DNA of 64,000 bases, taken from the NCBI GenBank assembly GCA_039819165.1, contig JBCBSM010000001.1, forward strand, positions 1,054,001 to 1,118,000, read 5' to 3'. Positions 33,460 through 42,374 of this stretch are shown here, in pieces (the stretch's first letter is position 1; every line of letters starts with the position of its first letter). A model generated the notes under the pieces. It had not been told where the DNA came from. It ran no database searches and saw nothing but the letters and a program-made list of their open reading frames with translations. The DNA is from Planctomycetota bacterium. GTDB taxonomy: Bacteria; Planctomycetota; Phycisphaerae; Phycisphaerales; UBA1924. The position numbers and the translations under genes were made by a program.

Positions 33460-34475
33460 ACGAGCGCGTGCTCGCCCAGCCAGTGCTCGGCGTCGAGGGC
33501 GGCCTGGCAGCCCATGCCCGCGGCGGTGATGGCCTGGCGGTAGCGAGCATCGGCGACGTCGCCGGCGGCGAAGACGCCCGGGATGTTGGTGTGGCTGCCG
33601 CGGCTCTTGAGCTCCAGGTAGCCCGCGTCGTCGAATTCCAGGCCGCTCTCGCGGAGGAACTTGGTGGCGGGCGTGTGGCCGATGGCCACGAACATGCCGT
33701 TGACCTCAAGCTCGCTGGTCTCGCCGGTCTCGGTGTCCTCCAGGACGAGGGCGCGGAGGACCTCCTGGCCGCTGTTCTCGTCCTTCTTCGACAGGCACTC
33801 CTTGACGACCTTGTTCCACAGCATCTCGACGTTGTCCTTGCCGAGCGTGCGCTCCTGCATGACCTTGCTGGCCCGCAGCTCGTCGCGGCGGTGGATGACG
33901 TAGACGGTGCTCGCGAACTTGCTGAGATGGTGGGCCTCCTCCATGGCGGTGTCGCCGCCGCCAATGACGGCGACGGGGTTGCCGCGGAACATGGGCAATG
34001 CACCATCGCAGATGGCGCAGGCGCTGACGCCGCCACCGTTCTGCGCCAGCCGCAGCTCGCTCTCCAGGCCCAGCCAGTTGGCGGTCGCGCCGGTGGCGAT
34101 CACGACGGAGAGCGCGCGGACCTCCTTGCCCGACGCCAGCTTGAGCGTGTGCGGCGTGCCGGGATCCTCGCTGAAGTGGACCTCGGCGACGTCGTCCGAC
34201 ACCACGCGGGCACCGAAGCGTTCGGCCTGCTTCTGGAAGAGCTGCATCATCTCCGGGCCGGCGATGCCCTCGGGGAAGCCGGGGTAGTTCTCGACGTCGG
34301 TGGTCAGCATCAGCTGGCCGCCGGGGAGCACGGGCCCGGGATCCTGCTTGGGAATGCCGACGATGCAGAGAGGGTCGAGCTGGGCCCTGGAGGCGTAGAG
34401 GGCGGCGGTCCAGCCCGCCGGGCCGGAGCCGATGATCACGATCTTCTCGATGCCGTCGCCGTTGCCGCTGCTCAT
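33456..34475 (-). CDS. trxB: Thioredoxin reductase
   Basis: A 339-residue FAD/NADPH flavoprotein that reduces thioredoxin. The FAD motif is VIIGSGPAGWTAALYAS, the NADPH motif is VIGGGDTAMEEAHHL, and the C-terminal FAD segment is VFAAGDVADARYRQAITAAGMG. The redox pair is Cys153-Ala-Ile-Cys156 (CAIC), where most bacterial TrxB have CATC; the cysteines are intact. Length matches the family. The ATG at 34475 has GGAGG ten bases upstream. A GNAT and a small membrane protein gene follow with overlaps, forming a three-gene unit. Confidence 0.95.
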   Translation of the reverse strand: MSSGNGDGIEKIVIIGSGPAGWTAALYASRAQLDPLCIVGIPKQDPGPVLPGGQLMLTTDVENYPGFPEGIAGPEMMQLFQKQAERFGARVVSDDVAEVHFSEDPGTPHTLKLASGKEVRALSVVIATGATANWLGLESELRLAQNGGGVSACAICDGALPMFRGNPVAVIGGGDTAMEEAHHLSKFASTVYVIHRRDELRASKVMQERTLGKDNVEMLWNKVVKECLSKKDENSGQEVLRALVLEDTETGETSELEVNGMFVAIGHTPATKFLRESGLEFDDAGYLELKSRGSHTNIPGVFAAGDVADARYRQAITAAGMGCQAALDAEHWLGEHALV

Positions 34476-34528
34476 GTCGGGGCCGCCTCCTGGTCGCCGG
34501 TGCGGATAGAACGCGTGGAAAGGAGCGA

Positions 34529-34556
34529 ATCGTAGCGGGCCCCGGGTTGTTCCCAA
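34529..34556 (-). promoter_or_regulatory. Promoter of trxB
   Basis: On the minus strand TTGGGA (34551-34556) and TACGAT (34529-34534, in GCTACGAT) are 16 bases apart, 53 bases before the trxB start. The downstream hexamer fits the motif seen before other genes here. Confidence 0.5.
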
Positions 34557-34664
34557 GCCTGCATGGCAATCCCGCCCCGATCGCCCCGGGGGCGGACCGA
34601 GGTGCCATTCTCGGAGCGGTTTGCGGCGATGTCCTCGGCGGTCGCGGGGGAACCGGCGACGGGA

Positions 34665-36257
34665 CTAGTTCAGTTCGTTCTGGGCGGCAAGGAACTCGCG
34701 GTAGACCGAGAGCACGGGCGGCCAGATCAGGTAGTCGCCGTCGTAGAGGGCCCGGGTGTTCTCGCGGACGCGGCGGGCGGTGTCGTCATCGGTATCGGGC
34801 CCCACGGACCAGAGCACGAATTCGTCGTCGGTGATGCCGACGTCGATGCCGAAGTTGCGCTGGTTGAGCATCACCACGTCGACGGGCAGCGGCTGGGGGC
34901 CCAGCCGCGGGTCCACCGGCAAGTCGATCCTGGGCCGCAGGTACTTGAACTCGTTGGCCAGGCTGCGGCCCCGCGCATCCTCACGCGGAGCGAACGGATC
35001 GAGCTCCCGCTCATCGATGATCGCCGGTCGGAGGGCGTTGAGATCGTTGGGCAGCGTGCCGATGCGGTCGGCGTAGGCGACGACGCCCAGCGCCTGGCGG
35101 GTGCCGAGGACCTCGACCTGGAGGATGCGCCGCTCGTTGAACAGGCCGGTCATGTCGGGCAGCACCGATTGCACGACGGCATGGCGGACCGGATCGAGGC
35201 GGTCGTACTCGCGGACGAGCTGGTGGCCCGGCGCGAAGTCGTCCTGCGGCCAGAGGTTCCGCCAGTCGTTGTGCACGTCGGCGAGCTTCTGCCGAGTGTC
35301 CAGCCCGTCGGCGTGCGCAAACGAGACGCGCTCCCAGCGGCCGGCGTCGCCGAAGCGGCGCAGTGGCGTGTCGGTCGAGGTGAGCGCCGACATCACGGCG
35401 GCGAAGCGGTCCGACGCCTGTCCCCGCGGCTCGAAGATCCGGCCGAGGATCTGCAGGCCGCCCTCGTAGTTGCCCGCCGGGAAGCGAAGCCGGTCGAACA
35501 GCAGGAAGCCGCGGCGGCCCGGGGTCAGCCGATTGATGGCGACCTGGATGTCGTCGTCGCTGAGCGTCGGAGACGACGCGTTGTAGTCGACAAAGGCGAT
35601 GTCGCGCAGCCGGATGGCCGCATCGATCATGGTGCGGTAGCCCCAGGCAACCTCGGCATGGAACTGGCGGTCGGCCATCATGCGGCCCACGTGCATCAGG
35701 TCGACGAGCACGTCGAGCGCGTCGGCCCCACGTCCCTCGTCCAGCCGGCGGGTCGCCTCGACGTGGGCGAGCACCACCATCGTGCTCATGGCTGGCAGGT
35801 AGCGGTGCTCAGCGGCGGCCATGGTGGGCGGATCGCCCAGCTCGGTGTACAGGTCGGCGCGGACCAGCGTCGCGGGCACGCCGCCGATGCCGTAGGGCTG
35901 GGCGATCAGCATCGACCCCGTCGCGTCGGGCACCCGGGTGATCTCGTCCATCGCAGCGATCACGGCCTGCTGCTCGGCGGACGTGGCCCACGCGATGGCG
36001 GTGTTCCAGTCGGCCATGCCCGGTCCGAGCAGCATGGCGCGGATGGGGCGGCCATCTTCCAACTCGCCCAGGTCGCCCGGCGGGTCGGCCATGCCGGCCA
36101 GGGCGGGGAAGAGGATCGCGTGGGCATGCAGGTCGGCCGGCACCCGTGCGAAGGCGGCGTTGGCGCGGTCGACGAACTCGTCGCCCCGGGCCGCATCGGC
36201 GACGGCGAGGACGGCCACCAGCGCGACGGCCAGCCATTGGATCGTGCGGTGCAGCAT
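34665..36257 (-). CDS. Exported protein of unknown function
   Basis: A 530-residue protein with a signal peptide (MLHRTIQWLAVALVAVLAVADAARG). The mature part is mostly helical to about residue 330, with motifs such as RRLDEGRGADALDVLVDLMHVG, then a beta-rich C-terminal region containing LANEFKYLRPRIDLPVDPR and DEFVLWSVGPDTDDD. The last part (VWSVGPD-like, DGDYLIWPP) recalls the C-terminal region of planctomycete proteins that list numeric or type II secretion-like fields, but no family is certain. The ATG at 36257 was chosen because it starts the signal peptide. It is divergent from alanine dehydrogenase. Confidence 0.75.
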   Translation of the reverse strand: MLHRTIQWLAVALVAVLAVADAARGDEFVDRANAAFARVPADLHAHAILFPALAGMADPPGDLGELEDGRPIRAMLLGPGMADWNTAIAWATSAEQQAVIAAMDEITRVPDATGSMLIAQPYGIGGVPATLVRADLYTELGDPPTMAAAEHRYLPAMSTMVVLAHVEATRRLDEGRGADALDVLVDLMHVGRMMADRQFHAEVAWGYRTMIDAAIRLRDIAFVDYNASSPTLSDDDIQVAINRLTPGRRGFLLFDRLRFPAGNYEGGLQILGRIFEPRGQASDRFAAVMSALTSTDTPLRRFGDAGRWERVSFAHADGLDTRQKLADVHNDWRNLWPQDDFAPGHQLVREYDRLDPVRHAVVQSVLPDMTGLFNERRILQVEVLGTRQALGVVAYADRIGTLPNDLNALRPAIIDERELDPFAPREDARGRSLANEFKYLRPRIDLPVDPRLGPQPLPVDVVMLNQRNFGIDVGITDDEFVLWSVGPDTDDDTARRVRENTRALYDGDYLIWPPVLSVYREFLAAQNELN

Positions 36258-36309
36258 GCGGACGAATCTCCCAGGCAGCGGGCGGTTGTGGTCCCCGACG
36301 GCGGGCGGC

Positions 36310-36315
36310 ATCGTA
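36310..36315 (-). promoter_or_regulatory. Putative -10 element of the 530-residue exported protein gene
   Basis: TACGAT on the minus strand within GCTACGAT, 52 bases before the start codon. Same motif as before trxB. Confidence 0.4.
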
Positions 36316-36376
36316 GCCGAATCCGTGCCCGTGGTCGCAATCCCCGCGGGCCGCCGGACCCCGGATTGGGGCGGCG

Positions 36377-36382
36377 TACCAT
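36377..36382 (+). promoter_or_regulatory. Putative -10 element of ald
   Basis: TACCAT 54 bases before the ald start, giving a leader of about 48 bases that ends in GGAGGACCGGAAGC before the ATG. Confidence 0.4.
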
Positions 36383-36436
36383 CGCAGATGCGCACGCGGA
36401 GGCGGGCAGTTCCCCGGCTCCCGGAGGACCGGAAGC

Positions 36437-37552
36437 ATGATCGTTGGCGTTCCCACCGAAGTGAAGCCCGATGAGTACCGCGTGGGGCTGATGCCCGTGG
36501 GCGTCGACCTGCTCATCCGCGATGGCCACGACGTCGTCATCCAGTCCGGGGCCGGGCACGGCATCGGCTGCCAGGACGAGCACTACACGGCCATCGGGGC
36601 CCGCATCGTTCCGGATGCCGCGACCGTGTGGGCCGAGGCCGACATGATCGTGAAGGTCAAGGAGCCACAGGCCCAGGAGTGGCCGCACATGCGGTCGGGG
36701 CAGGTCGTCTTTACCTACTTCCACTTCGCGGCCGACCGGGACCTCACGCTGGCCTGCCTCGACCAGAAGATCATCGCGGTGGCCTACGAAACGCTCGAAT
36801 CACCAGGCCACATGGGCCGCCCCACGCTGCCGCTGCTAACGCCGATGAGCGAGATCGCCGGCCGCATGGCGACGCAGGAGGGCGCCAAGTACCTGGAGCG
36901 CCCCCAGCAGGGCCGTGGCGTGCTGCTCGGCGGCGTCCCGGGCGTCGAGCCCGGGCGGGTGCTGGTGCTGGGCGGCGGCGTGGTGGGCACCAACGCCGCC
37001 AAGATCGCCAGCGGCATGGGCGCCGACGTCATCATCATGGACGTCGACCTCGACCGCATGCGGTACCTCGAGGACGTGATGGCCGACAACGTCACGACCA
37101 TCTACTCGGATCCGCACGCCATCCGCAAGTACCTGCAATGGGCCGATCTGGTCATCGGCGCCGTGCTGCTGCCGGGCGCGAAGGCGCCCCACCTCGTCAA
37201 GCGGGAGGACCTGGCGATCATGCCCGATGGCGCGGTGATCGTCGACGTCTCCATCGACCAGGGCGGCTGCGTCGAGACCAGCAAGGTGACCACCCACGGA
37301 GAGCCCACCTTCATCATCGACGGCGTCGTCCACTACTGCGTAGGCAATATGCCCGGCGCCGTTGCCCGCACCAGCACGCACGCCCTCAACAACGCGACCA
37401 TCCCCTGGGCCCGCCGGCTGGCGCACCACGGGCCGCGGGCCATCGCCGAGCGGGACGCGGGATTCGCCATGGCCATCAACTGCGCCGACGGCCGCCTGCT
37501 CAACGGACCGGTGGCCGAGGCGCACGGCCTCGAGGTCGCGACCGCGACCTAG
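36437..37552 (+). CDS. ald: Alanine dehydrogenase
   Basis: A 371-residue NAD-dependent enzyme that converts L-alanine to pyruvate and ammonia. MIVGVPTEVKPDEYRVGLMP is the family N-terminus; VKVKEPQ holds the substrate-binding lysine and FTYFHFAADRDL the catalytic histidine; the NAD motif is VLVLGGGVVGTNAAKIASGMGA; DGVVHYCVGNMPGAVARTST is the C-terminal signature. Length matches Bacillus Ald. It allows growth on alanine and recycles nitrogen. It is followed by the convergent sigma factor gene, with that gene's terminator between them. Confidence 0.96.
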   Translation: MIVGVPTEVKPDEYRVGLMPVGVDLLIRDGHDVVIQSGAGHGIGCQDEHYTAIGARIVPDAATVWAEADMIVKVKEPQAQEWPHMRSGQVVFTYFHFAADRDLTLACLDQKIIAVAYETLESPGHMGRPTLPLLTPMSEIAGRMATQEGAKYLERPQQGRGVLLGGVPGVEPGRVLVLGGGVVGTNAAKIASGMGADVIIMDVDLDRMRYLEDVMADNVTTIYSDPHAIRKYLQWADLVIGAVLLPGAKAPHLVKREDLAIMPDGAVIVDVSIDQGGCVETSKVTTHGEPTFIIDGVVHYCVGNMPGAVARTSTHALNNATIPWARRLAHHGPRAIAERDAGFAMAINCADGRLLNGPVAEAHGLEVATAT

Positions 37553-37583
37553 CGCAGACCGCTGGCAGCTCGCTTCGGGCCAC

Positions 37584-37616
37584 AAAAAAAAGAGGGAGTC
37601 CGGTGGCGGACGCCCC
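37584..37616 (-). terminator. Intrinsic terminator of the sigma factor gene
   Basis: Read on the minus strand, a 9-position stem (37607-37615 with 37594-37602, one A/G mismatch) with a 4-base loop is followed within two bases by a run of eight T (complement of 37584-37591). It lies about 30 bases after the sigma factor stop. It is the clearest U-tract terminator in the window and may also stop ald transcripts from the other side less well. Confidence 0.75.
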
Positions 37617-37644
37617 TTCTGCTTTCGTCGTGGGAGATGCAACC

Positions 37645-38610
37645 CTACGACACGCCGCGGCGGCGGGCGGCCGACATCGCCCGGGCCCGGGCCCGCTCGG
37701 CGGACATCGGCTCGCCCGTGCGGGTGCGGTTCTCGCGGAAGAACCGCGACGGCCGCTCGTCGGACATCTGCTCGTTGAGCCGCGTCATCGCCTCGTCGAC
37801 GATCTGGCGGACCCGCTCGCGGCTGAGGCCGACACGCTCGGCGATCTGCTTGAGCGTCAGGGGCTCGGTGCCTTCTAGCCCGAAGCGGGCCGACAGAATC
37901 TCGGCCTCGCGGTGGTCGATGGTCTCCATGAGCCGGCGGAGCGTGGTCAGCTCGTCGCTGCGGAGGGGGTGGTCCTCCGGGCGGGCGAGCCGCTCGTCGG
38001 CCACGAGGTCCGACAGGCCCGGGGCGTCGCCGTCGCCCACGACCGACTGGGTCTGGGCGCGGGCGGCCCGCATCGCGCGGCGGATGGCGCGGATCTTCTT
38101 GACCGGCAGGTCCATCCGGTCGGCGAGGGCCTCGGTCGACGGCGGGTAGCCCAGCTCGCCCTCGAGGTCGCGGGCAACCTGCCGCATGCGGGCGATCAGC
38201 TCGACCATGTACGCCGGCACGTGGATGGGCCGCGAGGAATTGATCAGCGCCCGCTTGATGGCCTGCTTGATCCACCACGAGGCGTACGTGCTAAAACGGG
38301 CGCCCTGCTCGGGATCGAAGCCCTCGACGGCCCGCATGAGGCCGATGTTGCCCTCCTCGATGAGGTCCGAGAGGCTCAGGCCGCGGTTGCCGAAGTTCTT
38401 GGCGATGGCGACGACCAGCCGCAGGTTGGCCCGGATCATCCGTTCGCGGGACTCCGGGCACCCGTCCTGCTGGATGCGGTATCCAAGCTCTCGCTCCTCT
38501 TCGGCCGAAAGAAGGGGCGTTTGCTTGATCTCGTCGAGATACATCTGAAGCTCGGACCGAAGGCCCGGCGACGACGCAGCTTGCCTGGTTGCAGCACTCA
38601 CTTGACTCAT
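37645..38610 (-). CDS. Primary-type RNA polymerase sigma factor (sigma-70 family)
   Basis: A 321-residue sigma factor. Region 1.2 is LQMYLDEIKQTPLLSAEEERELG; region 2 is NLRLVVAIAKNFGNRGLSLSDLI with FSTYASWWIKQAIKRAL (2.3-2.4); region 3 begins with RPIHVPAYMVELIARM; region 4 is RFGLEGTEPLTLKQIAERVGLS and RERVRQI. Region 1.1 of large RpoD proteins is missing. It may be the housekeeping factor or a close group 2 paralogue. The C-terminal 40 residues after region 4 (RTRTGEPMSAERARARAMS) form a basic extension. AAGGTGGG precedes the ATG at 38610 and a hairpin lies just upstream (38623-38653). Confidence 0.95.
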   Translation of the reverse strand: MSQVSAATRQAASSPGLRSELQMYLDEIKQTPLLSAEEERELGYRIQQDGCPESRERMIRANLRLVVAIAKNFGNRGLSLSDLIEEGNIGLMRAVEGFDPEQGARFSTYASWWIKQAIKRALINSSRPIHVPAYMVELIARMRQVARDLEGELGYPPSTEALADRMDLPVKKIRAIRRAMRAARAQTQSVVGDGDAPGLSDLVADERLARPEDHPLRSDELTTLRRLMETIDHREAEILSARFGLEGTEPLTLKQIAERVGLSRERVRQIVDEAMTRLNEQMSDERPSRFFRENRTRTGEPMSAERARARAMSAARRRGVS

Positions 38611-38622
38611 CCCACCTTTCGC

Positions 38623-38653
38623 GGCGGCCGCTGTTCTCCCCAGCGCGGCCGCC
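38623..38653 (-). promoter_or_regulatory. Hairpin in the sigma factor leader
   Basis: GGCGGCCGC (38623-38631) and GCGGCCGCC (38645-38653) are perfect 9-bp complements around a 13-base loop. On the minus strand the hairpin ends a few bases before the ribosome-binding site of the sigma factor gene, so it could influence translation. Each arm contains the 8-base palindrome GCGGCCGC. Confidence 0.45.
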
Positions 38654-38864
38654 GGCCTCCTACCCCACGTATTCGCTGCTTCGCCGCAACGGATTCATCG
38701 ATCCGCCCCGCCGGGCGCTCGATTCCGTTGCCGCGCAGCAGCGGCTACGAGGTCGGTATCGCCCGTCAGGCGCTTTTGCAACGCCTGTGCCGAGACCGGC
38801 TTGCCTCTCTCCAAAGACCGGCGGGTTTCGGCGTCAGCGATGGTGGGCGTCTTCCCTCGAGGAA

Positions 38865-38870
38865 TATGCT
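38865..38870 (+). promoter_or_regulatory. -10 element of the UVR-motif gene, leaderless type
   Basis: TATGCT ends seven bases before the ATG at 38878. No usable ribosome-binding site separates them. Confidence 0.45.
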
Positions 38871-38877
38871 AGCAGGA

Positions 38878-39696
38878 ATGTCCCAGCCGCCGCAAGCCGA
38901 AATACCGGATCGAACGATGGCACGCGACATATCGGACATCCTGGGCGAATGGCCGTTCGACCGCACAAGACCGAACATTCGCCTAATACAAGGCGAGGGC
39001 GGCACGCCGCTGCTGCAGGTTCGCCTCGACCTGGGCCTGCTGCAGATGCACGTCGACGGGCGACCGGACGGCCAGAATCCGCACGGCTCCCGAACGCTCC
39101 TGGAGCACTACGAGCACCTCGCCGACGAGGCCGATCTGATGGCCGCCGCGGGCCAGGCCGAAGAGCCCATCGAGCTGACCCCCGAGGACTGCAAGCTGCT
39201 GCGCGAGGAGGCGGCCCAGTTCTACCACCGCTACGTCGCGCTGCTCGTGCTCAACGACTTCGACGGGGTCATCCGCGACACGGGCCGCAACCTGAGGCTC
39301 ATCGAGTTCCTCCAGCAGCACGCCCGCGAGGAGCAGGACAAGCGGTCGATGCTGCACTACTGCCCGTTCATCCTGACCGTCCGCACGCGGGCCCTGGCGG
39401 GCCAGATGCTGCGGGCCAACGAGACCAAGGTCGCCGTCGCGATGATCGACGAGGGCCTCGAGGCGCTGCGGCAGGCCTTCGCCGACGCGGGCGAGCCCGA
39501 GGCCTTCGAGGCCTCCGCCGAGCGCCGCACCCTGATGGGCATGCGCGAGGCGATCCAGCCCAAGCTCATGCCCAGCCAGTCGGCCGAACTCGAGCAGCGG
39601 CTCGAGCGGGCGCTCGAGGACGAGAACTACGAGCTGGCGGCCATCCTCCGCGACGAGATCAAGTCGCTGCGGGGCCAGCCGCCCGGCGACGCCTGA
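38878..39696 (+). CDS. UVR-motif protein of unknown function
   Basis: A 272-residue soluble protein. The C-terminal segment LEQRLERALEDENYELAAIL followed by RDEIKSL is a UVR motif, the helical pair that UvrB and UvrC use to bind each other and that ClpC and McsA-like proteins also carry. The N-terminal 240 residues begin with DISDILGEWPFD and contain QFYHRYVALLVLNDFDGVIRD; I do not recognise a domain there, but the segment appears well ordered and helical. It is not UvrB or UvrC. The ATG at 38878 fits the promoter spacing; ATGs at 38866 and 38917 are alternatives. The CCA-enzyme gene follows four bases after its stop. Confidence 0.8.
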   Translation: MSQPPQAEIPDRTMARDISDILGEWPFDRTRPNIRLIQGEGGTPLLQVRLDLGLLQMHVDGRPDGQNPHGSRTLLEHYEHLADEADLMAAAGQAEEPIELTPEDCKLLREEAAQFYHRYVALLVLNDFDGVIRDTGRNLRLIEFLQQHAREEQDKRSMLHYCPFILTVRTRALAGQMLRANETKVAVAMIDEGLEALRQAFADAGEPEAFEASAERRTLMGMREAIQPKLMPSQSAELEQRLERALEDENYELAAILRDEIKSLRGQPPGDA

Positions 39697-39700
39697 CGCG

Positions 39701-41029
39701 ATGCACGGCCGCCCCCCACCGCCCCCCGAGGCTCCCGGGCCGCCCGAGCCCGGCGACCCCCCGGAGCGGCTGGCGGCGATCCGCATCATCGGCGATCTGC
39801 GAGAAGCCGGGCACGAGGCCTATCTGGCCGGCGGCTGCGTCCGCGACGAACTGCTGGGCGTGGCGCCGGGCGACTACGACGTCGCGACCAACGCCACGCC
39901 CGAACGCATCGGGCGGCTGTTCCCCGCCACCCGCCACGTCGGCGCGAAGTTCGGCGTCATGCAGGTCCGCCGCGATCGCGCGTGGATCGAGGTGGCCACC
40001 TTCCGCACCGACGGCTCCTACGCCGATCGGCGGCGGCCCGACGAGGTCTGGTTCAGCGACCCCGAGGCCGACGCCGAGCGGCGGGACTTCACGATCAACG
40101 CCCTGTTCCTCGACCCGCTCGCGCCCGAGTCGGAATGGACGCCGCGGGACGGCGCGCCGGCGGTGCTCGGGCGGGTGATCGACTTCGTGGGCGGGCTGGG
40201 GGATCTAGCGGCGGGCGTGGTCCGGGCCGTGGGCGACCCCGAGCGCCGCCTGGCCGAGGACCAGCTGCGGGCGCTGCGGGCGGTTCGGTTCGCCGCGCGG
40301 CTGGGGTTCGAGATCGAGCCCGCCACCGCCCACGCCATCGCGCGACACGCGGCCGAACTCGAGGGCATCAGCCCCGAGCGTATCGGCGGTGAGCTGCGGC
40401 GGATGCTCGGAGTGCCGTCCCGAGCGCGGGCCGCCGCGCTGATCGAGTCGCTCGGGCTGGATGCCGCCGCCCTCGGCGAGCCCTCCCGCGGACCCGGCGC
40501 CTCGATACCCAGGCTGGCGGGGCTTCCGACCGATGCGGGTGTCCCGGTTGCGCTGGCGGCCTGGGCGCTCGATCGGGGGCACGACGGCGATCCGAACTCG
40601 TCCAGGTGGCTGCACCGCTGGCGGGCCGCGTTGTGCCTGAGCAACGCCGAGAGCGACGCCGTGGCGGCCGTCCTGCGATGCCGGCGGGGCCTGGCCGGCT
40701 TCGGGTCGCTGCCGCGTGCCGCCCGCAAGCGGCTGGCGGCAGCGCCGGGGTTCTCGGACGCGCTGCGAGTGGCCCGGGGCGAGGATCCAGAGCTCGCGGG
40801 AGCCGTCCGGGAGGCCGTGGAGGTCCTCGCGGGCGAGCCCGGGGGCCTCGCCCCGCCGCCCTGGGTCACAGGGCGGGACCTGATCGAGCGGGGCATGACA
40901 CCCGGACCCCGATTCGCCGAGATCCTCGACGAGTTGTACGATGCTCAGCTGGAGGGGACGGCGGGCGATCGGGATGCCCTGCTGGAACTTCTCGCGCGTC
41001 GGCGCGTCCAACTCGACGCGGAGCCGTGA
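39701..41029 (+). CDS. CCA-adding enzyme / poly(A) polymerase family protein
   Basis: A 442-residue class II nucleotidyltransferase. AYLAGGCVRDELLG and GDYDVATNATPE hold the glycine-rich motif and the two catalytic aspartates (DxD in DYD), and RRDFTINALFLDP is the conserved base-binding segment. The helical neck and body follow (LRALRAVRFAARLGFEIEP; ISPERIGGELRRML). The family includes enzymes that add CCA to tRNA 3' ends and bacterial poly(A) polymerase; the two cannot be separated by eye. A proline-rich N-terminal 20 residues is an extension. Overlap with the UVR gene context (four-base gap) implies one transcript. Confidence 0.9.
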   Translation: MHGRPPPPPEAPGPPEPGDPPERLAAIRIIGDLREAGHEAYLAGGCVRDELLGVAPGDYDVATNATPERIGRLFPATRHVGAKFGVMQVRRDRAWIEVATFRTDGSYADRRRPDEVWFSDPEADAERRDFTINALFLDPLAPESEWTPRDGAPAVLGRVIDFVGGLGDLAAGVVRAVGDPERRLAEDQLRALRAVRFAARLGFEIEPATAHAIARHAAELEGISPERIGGELRRMLGVPSRARAAALIESLGLDAAALGEPSRGPGASIPRLAGLPTDAGVPVALAAWALDRGHDGDPNSSRWLHRWRAALCLSNAESDAVAAVLRCRRGLAGFGSLPRAARKRLAAAPGFSDALRVARGEDPELAGAVREAVEVLAGEPGGLAPPPWVTGRDLIERGMTPGPRFAEILDELYDAQLEGTAGDRDALLELLARRRVQLDAEP

Positions 41030-41116
41030 GCCCTGTTGCCCGGACCGGCCGCGGCATCCAATCAGAACCCAATCGTCCGCGCGTCGCCGGACGCTCACAC
41101 GGGAGGATCCACCAGA

Positions 41117-42334
41117 ATGCCGAGCACCAGCACTTTCCGCCGTTGGTCGCCGCGGGACGCATCGCGCGGCCCATGGCATCCGGCGATGATCCGCGTCGCG
41201 GTCCTGATGCTGATCGCCGTGCTGGCGATCGCGCCGGCGCAGGTCGCTGCCCAGGAGCCCGCGCGGGTGTTCACCTTCACGCTCGACGGCAGCTTCGGCA
41301 AGGATATTTCGCAGACGCCGATCCGCGAGGCGATGGAGAAGGCCCGCCAGCTGCAGGCCGACTACGTCATCATCAAGGTCGACAACGACTGGTTCCAGTT
41401 CGGCGATCCGCTCGAGGAGGCGCTGCCGGACGACGAGGGCAACTTCGACCAGTTCTTCCGCACGAAGGTCATGCGACCGATCTTCGACGAGGAGCTGGAG
41501 CAGTGGGACGAGGAGCCCCGGATCGTGTTCTGGGTCAAGAATGCGATGGGCGGGGCGGCCTTCCTGCCGTTCATGGCCGAGGCGATGTACTTCCATCCGG
41601 AGGGTCGCATCGGCGGCATCGGCGGCGTGTTTGCCTCGATGGAGGGCGTGGGCGACCGCGTGGTGGTCGAGAAGCAGGTCGCGCTGCGGCTGTCGACGGC
41701 CAAGGGCGTGGCGATCGCGTCGGGCTACGAGCCGCGGCTGATCGAGGCGATGGCCCGCGGCGACTACGTGCTGTCCTACGAGCTCGTGGGCGGGCGGCCG
41801 GAGTACCACGAGCGGATGCCGGCGGGCACGCACGAGGTGCTGCTGACCAACGACGCGTCGCTCGAGCAGAACGCCGACACCATCCAGATGCGGGCCCGCG
41901 GCGAGGGCCGCAACTACCTGACGCTCAAGGCCGACACGGCCCAGACCCTCAATGTCTCCAGGGGCACCGTCGAGACGCTCGACGACCTGCTCTTCGAGCT
42001 TGGCATCGCCCGCAACCACGAGATCGTCGGCAGCGGCGACGACATCATGGACGACTGGTCCGACGGCATCGAACGCTCCCAGGAGCAGCTCACCCGCCTG
42101 TGGCGGGAGTTCACGCAGATCCAGGTCGAGGGCGACTGGACCGACCGGCGTCGCGCCCGAGGCCAGCAGCGATCGAAGCTCGAGCAGATGATGGGCATCC
42201 TCCGCCGCTACGAGGAGTCCATCGTGCCCTACGAGTTCGGCTTCGGCTTCGGCAACGCCTCGCAGTGGATGGGCCAGCTGCGGCTCATCATCCAGCGGAT
42301 CCAGCTCCAGCAGCTGGCCGACGAACGGGACTAA
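41117..42334 (+). CDS. Exported ClpP/crotonase-fold protein, probable inactive paralogue
   Basis: A 405-residue exported protein. The N-terminus is basic for about 27 residues and is followed by a hydrophobic signal segment (MIRVAVLMLIAVLAIAPAQVAAQ). The body (about 60-260) follows the NfeD/SppA-like pattern: YVIIKVDNDW in place of the TPGG strand, PRIVFWVKNAMGGAAFLPFM where active members have a serine near A-S-A-G, and PEGRIGGIGGVFASMEG for the later IGS loop. The nucleophile position is Gly-Gly-Ala. The C-terminal part is helical. GGGAGG precedes the ATG at 41117 by ten bases; an inner ATG at 41186 starts directly at the signal segment. The next gene looks like a partner or paralogue. Confidence 0.7.
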   Translation: MPSTSTFRRWSPRDASRGPWHPAMIRVAVLMLIAVLAIAPAQVAAQEPARVFTFTLDGSFGKDISQTPIREAMEKARQLQADYVIIKVDNDWFQFGDPLEEALPDDEGNFDQFFRTKVMRPIFDEELEQWDEEPRIVFWVKNAMGGAAFLPFMAEAMYFHPEGRIGGIGGVFASMEGVGDRVVVEKQVALRLSTAKGVAIASGYEPRLIEAMARGDYVLSYELVGGRPEYHERMPAGTHEVLLTNDASLEQNADTIQMRARGEGRNYLTLKADTAQTLNVSRGTVETLDDLLFELGIARNHEIVGSGDDIMDDWSDGIERSQEQLTRLWREFTQIQVEGDWTDRRRARGQQRSKLEQMMGILRRYEESIVPYEFGFGFGNASQWMGQLRLIIQRIQLQQLADERD

Positions 42335-42374
42335 CACCAGAACCACGACGATGCGCACGCACGGGAGAAACCAC

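Noticed and set aside
36386-36474. Short open frame starting with ATG at 36388 upstream of ald
   Set aside because: It begins five bases after the putative -10 but is out of frame with ald, Arg-rich and 28 residues long; chance is the simplest explanation.
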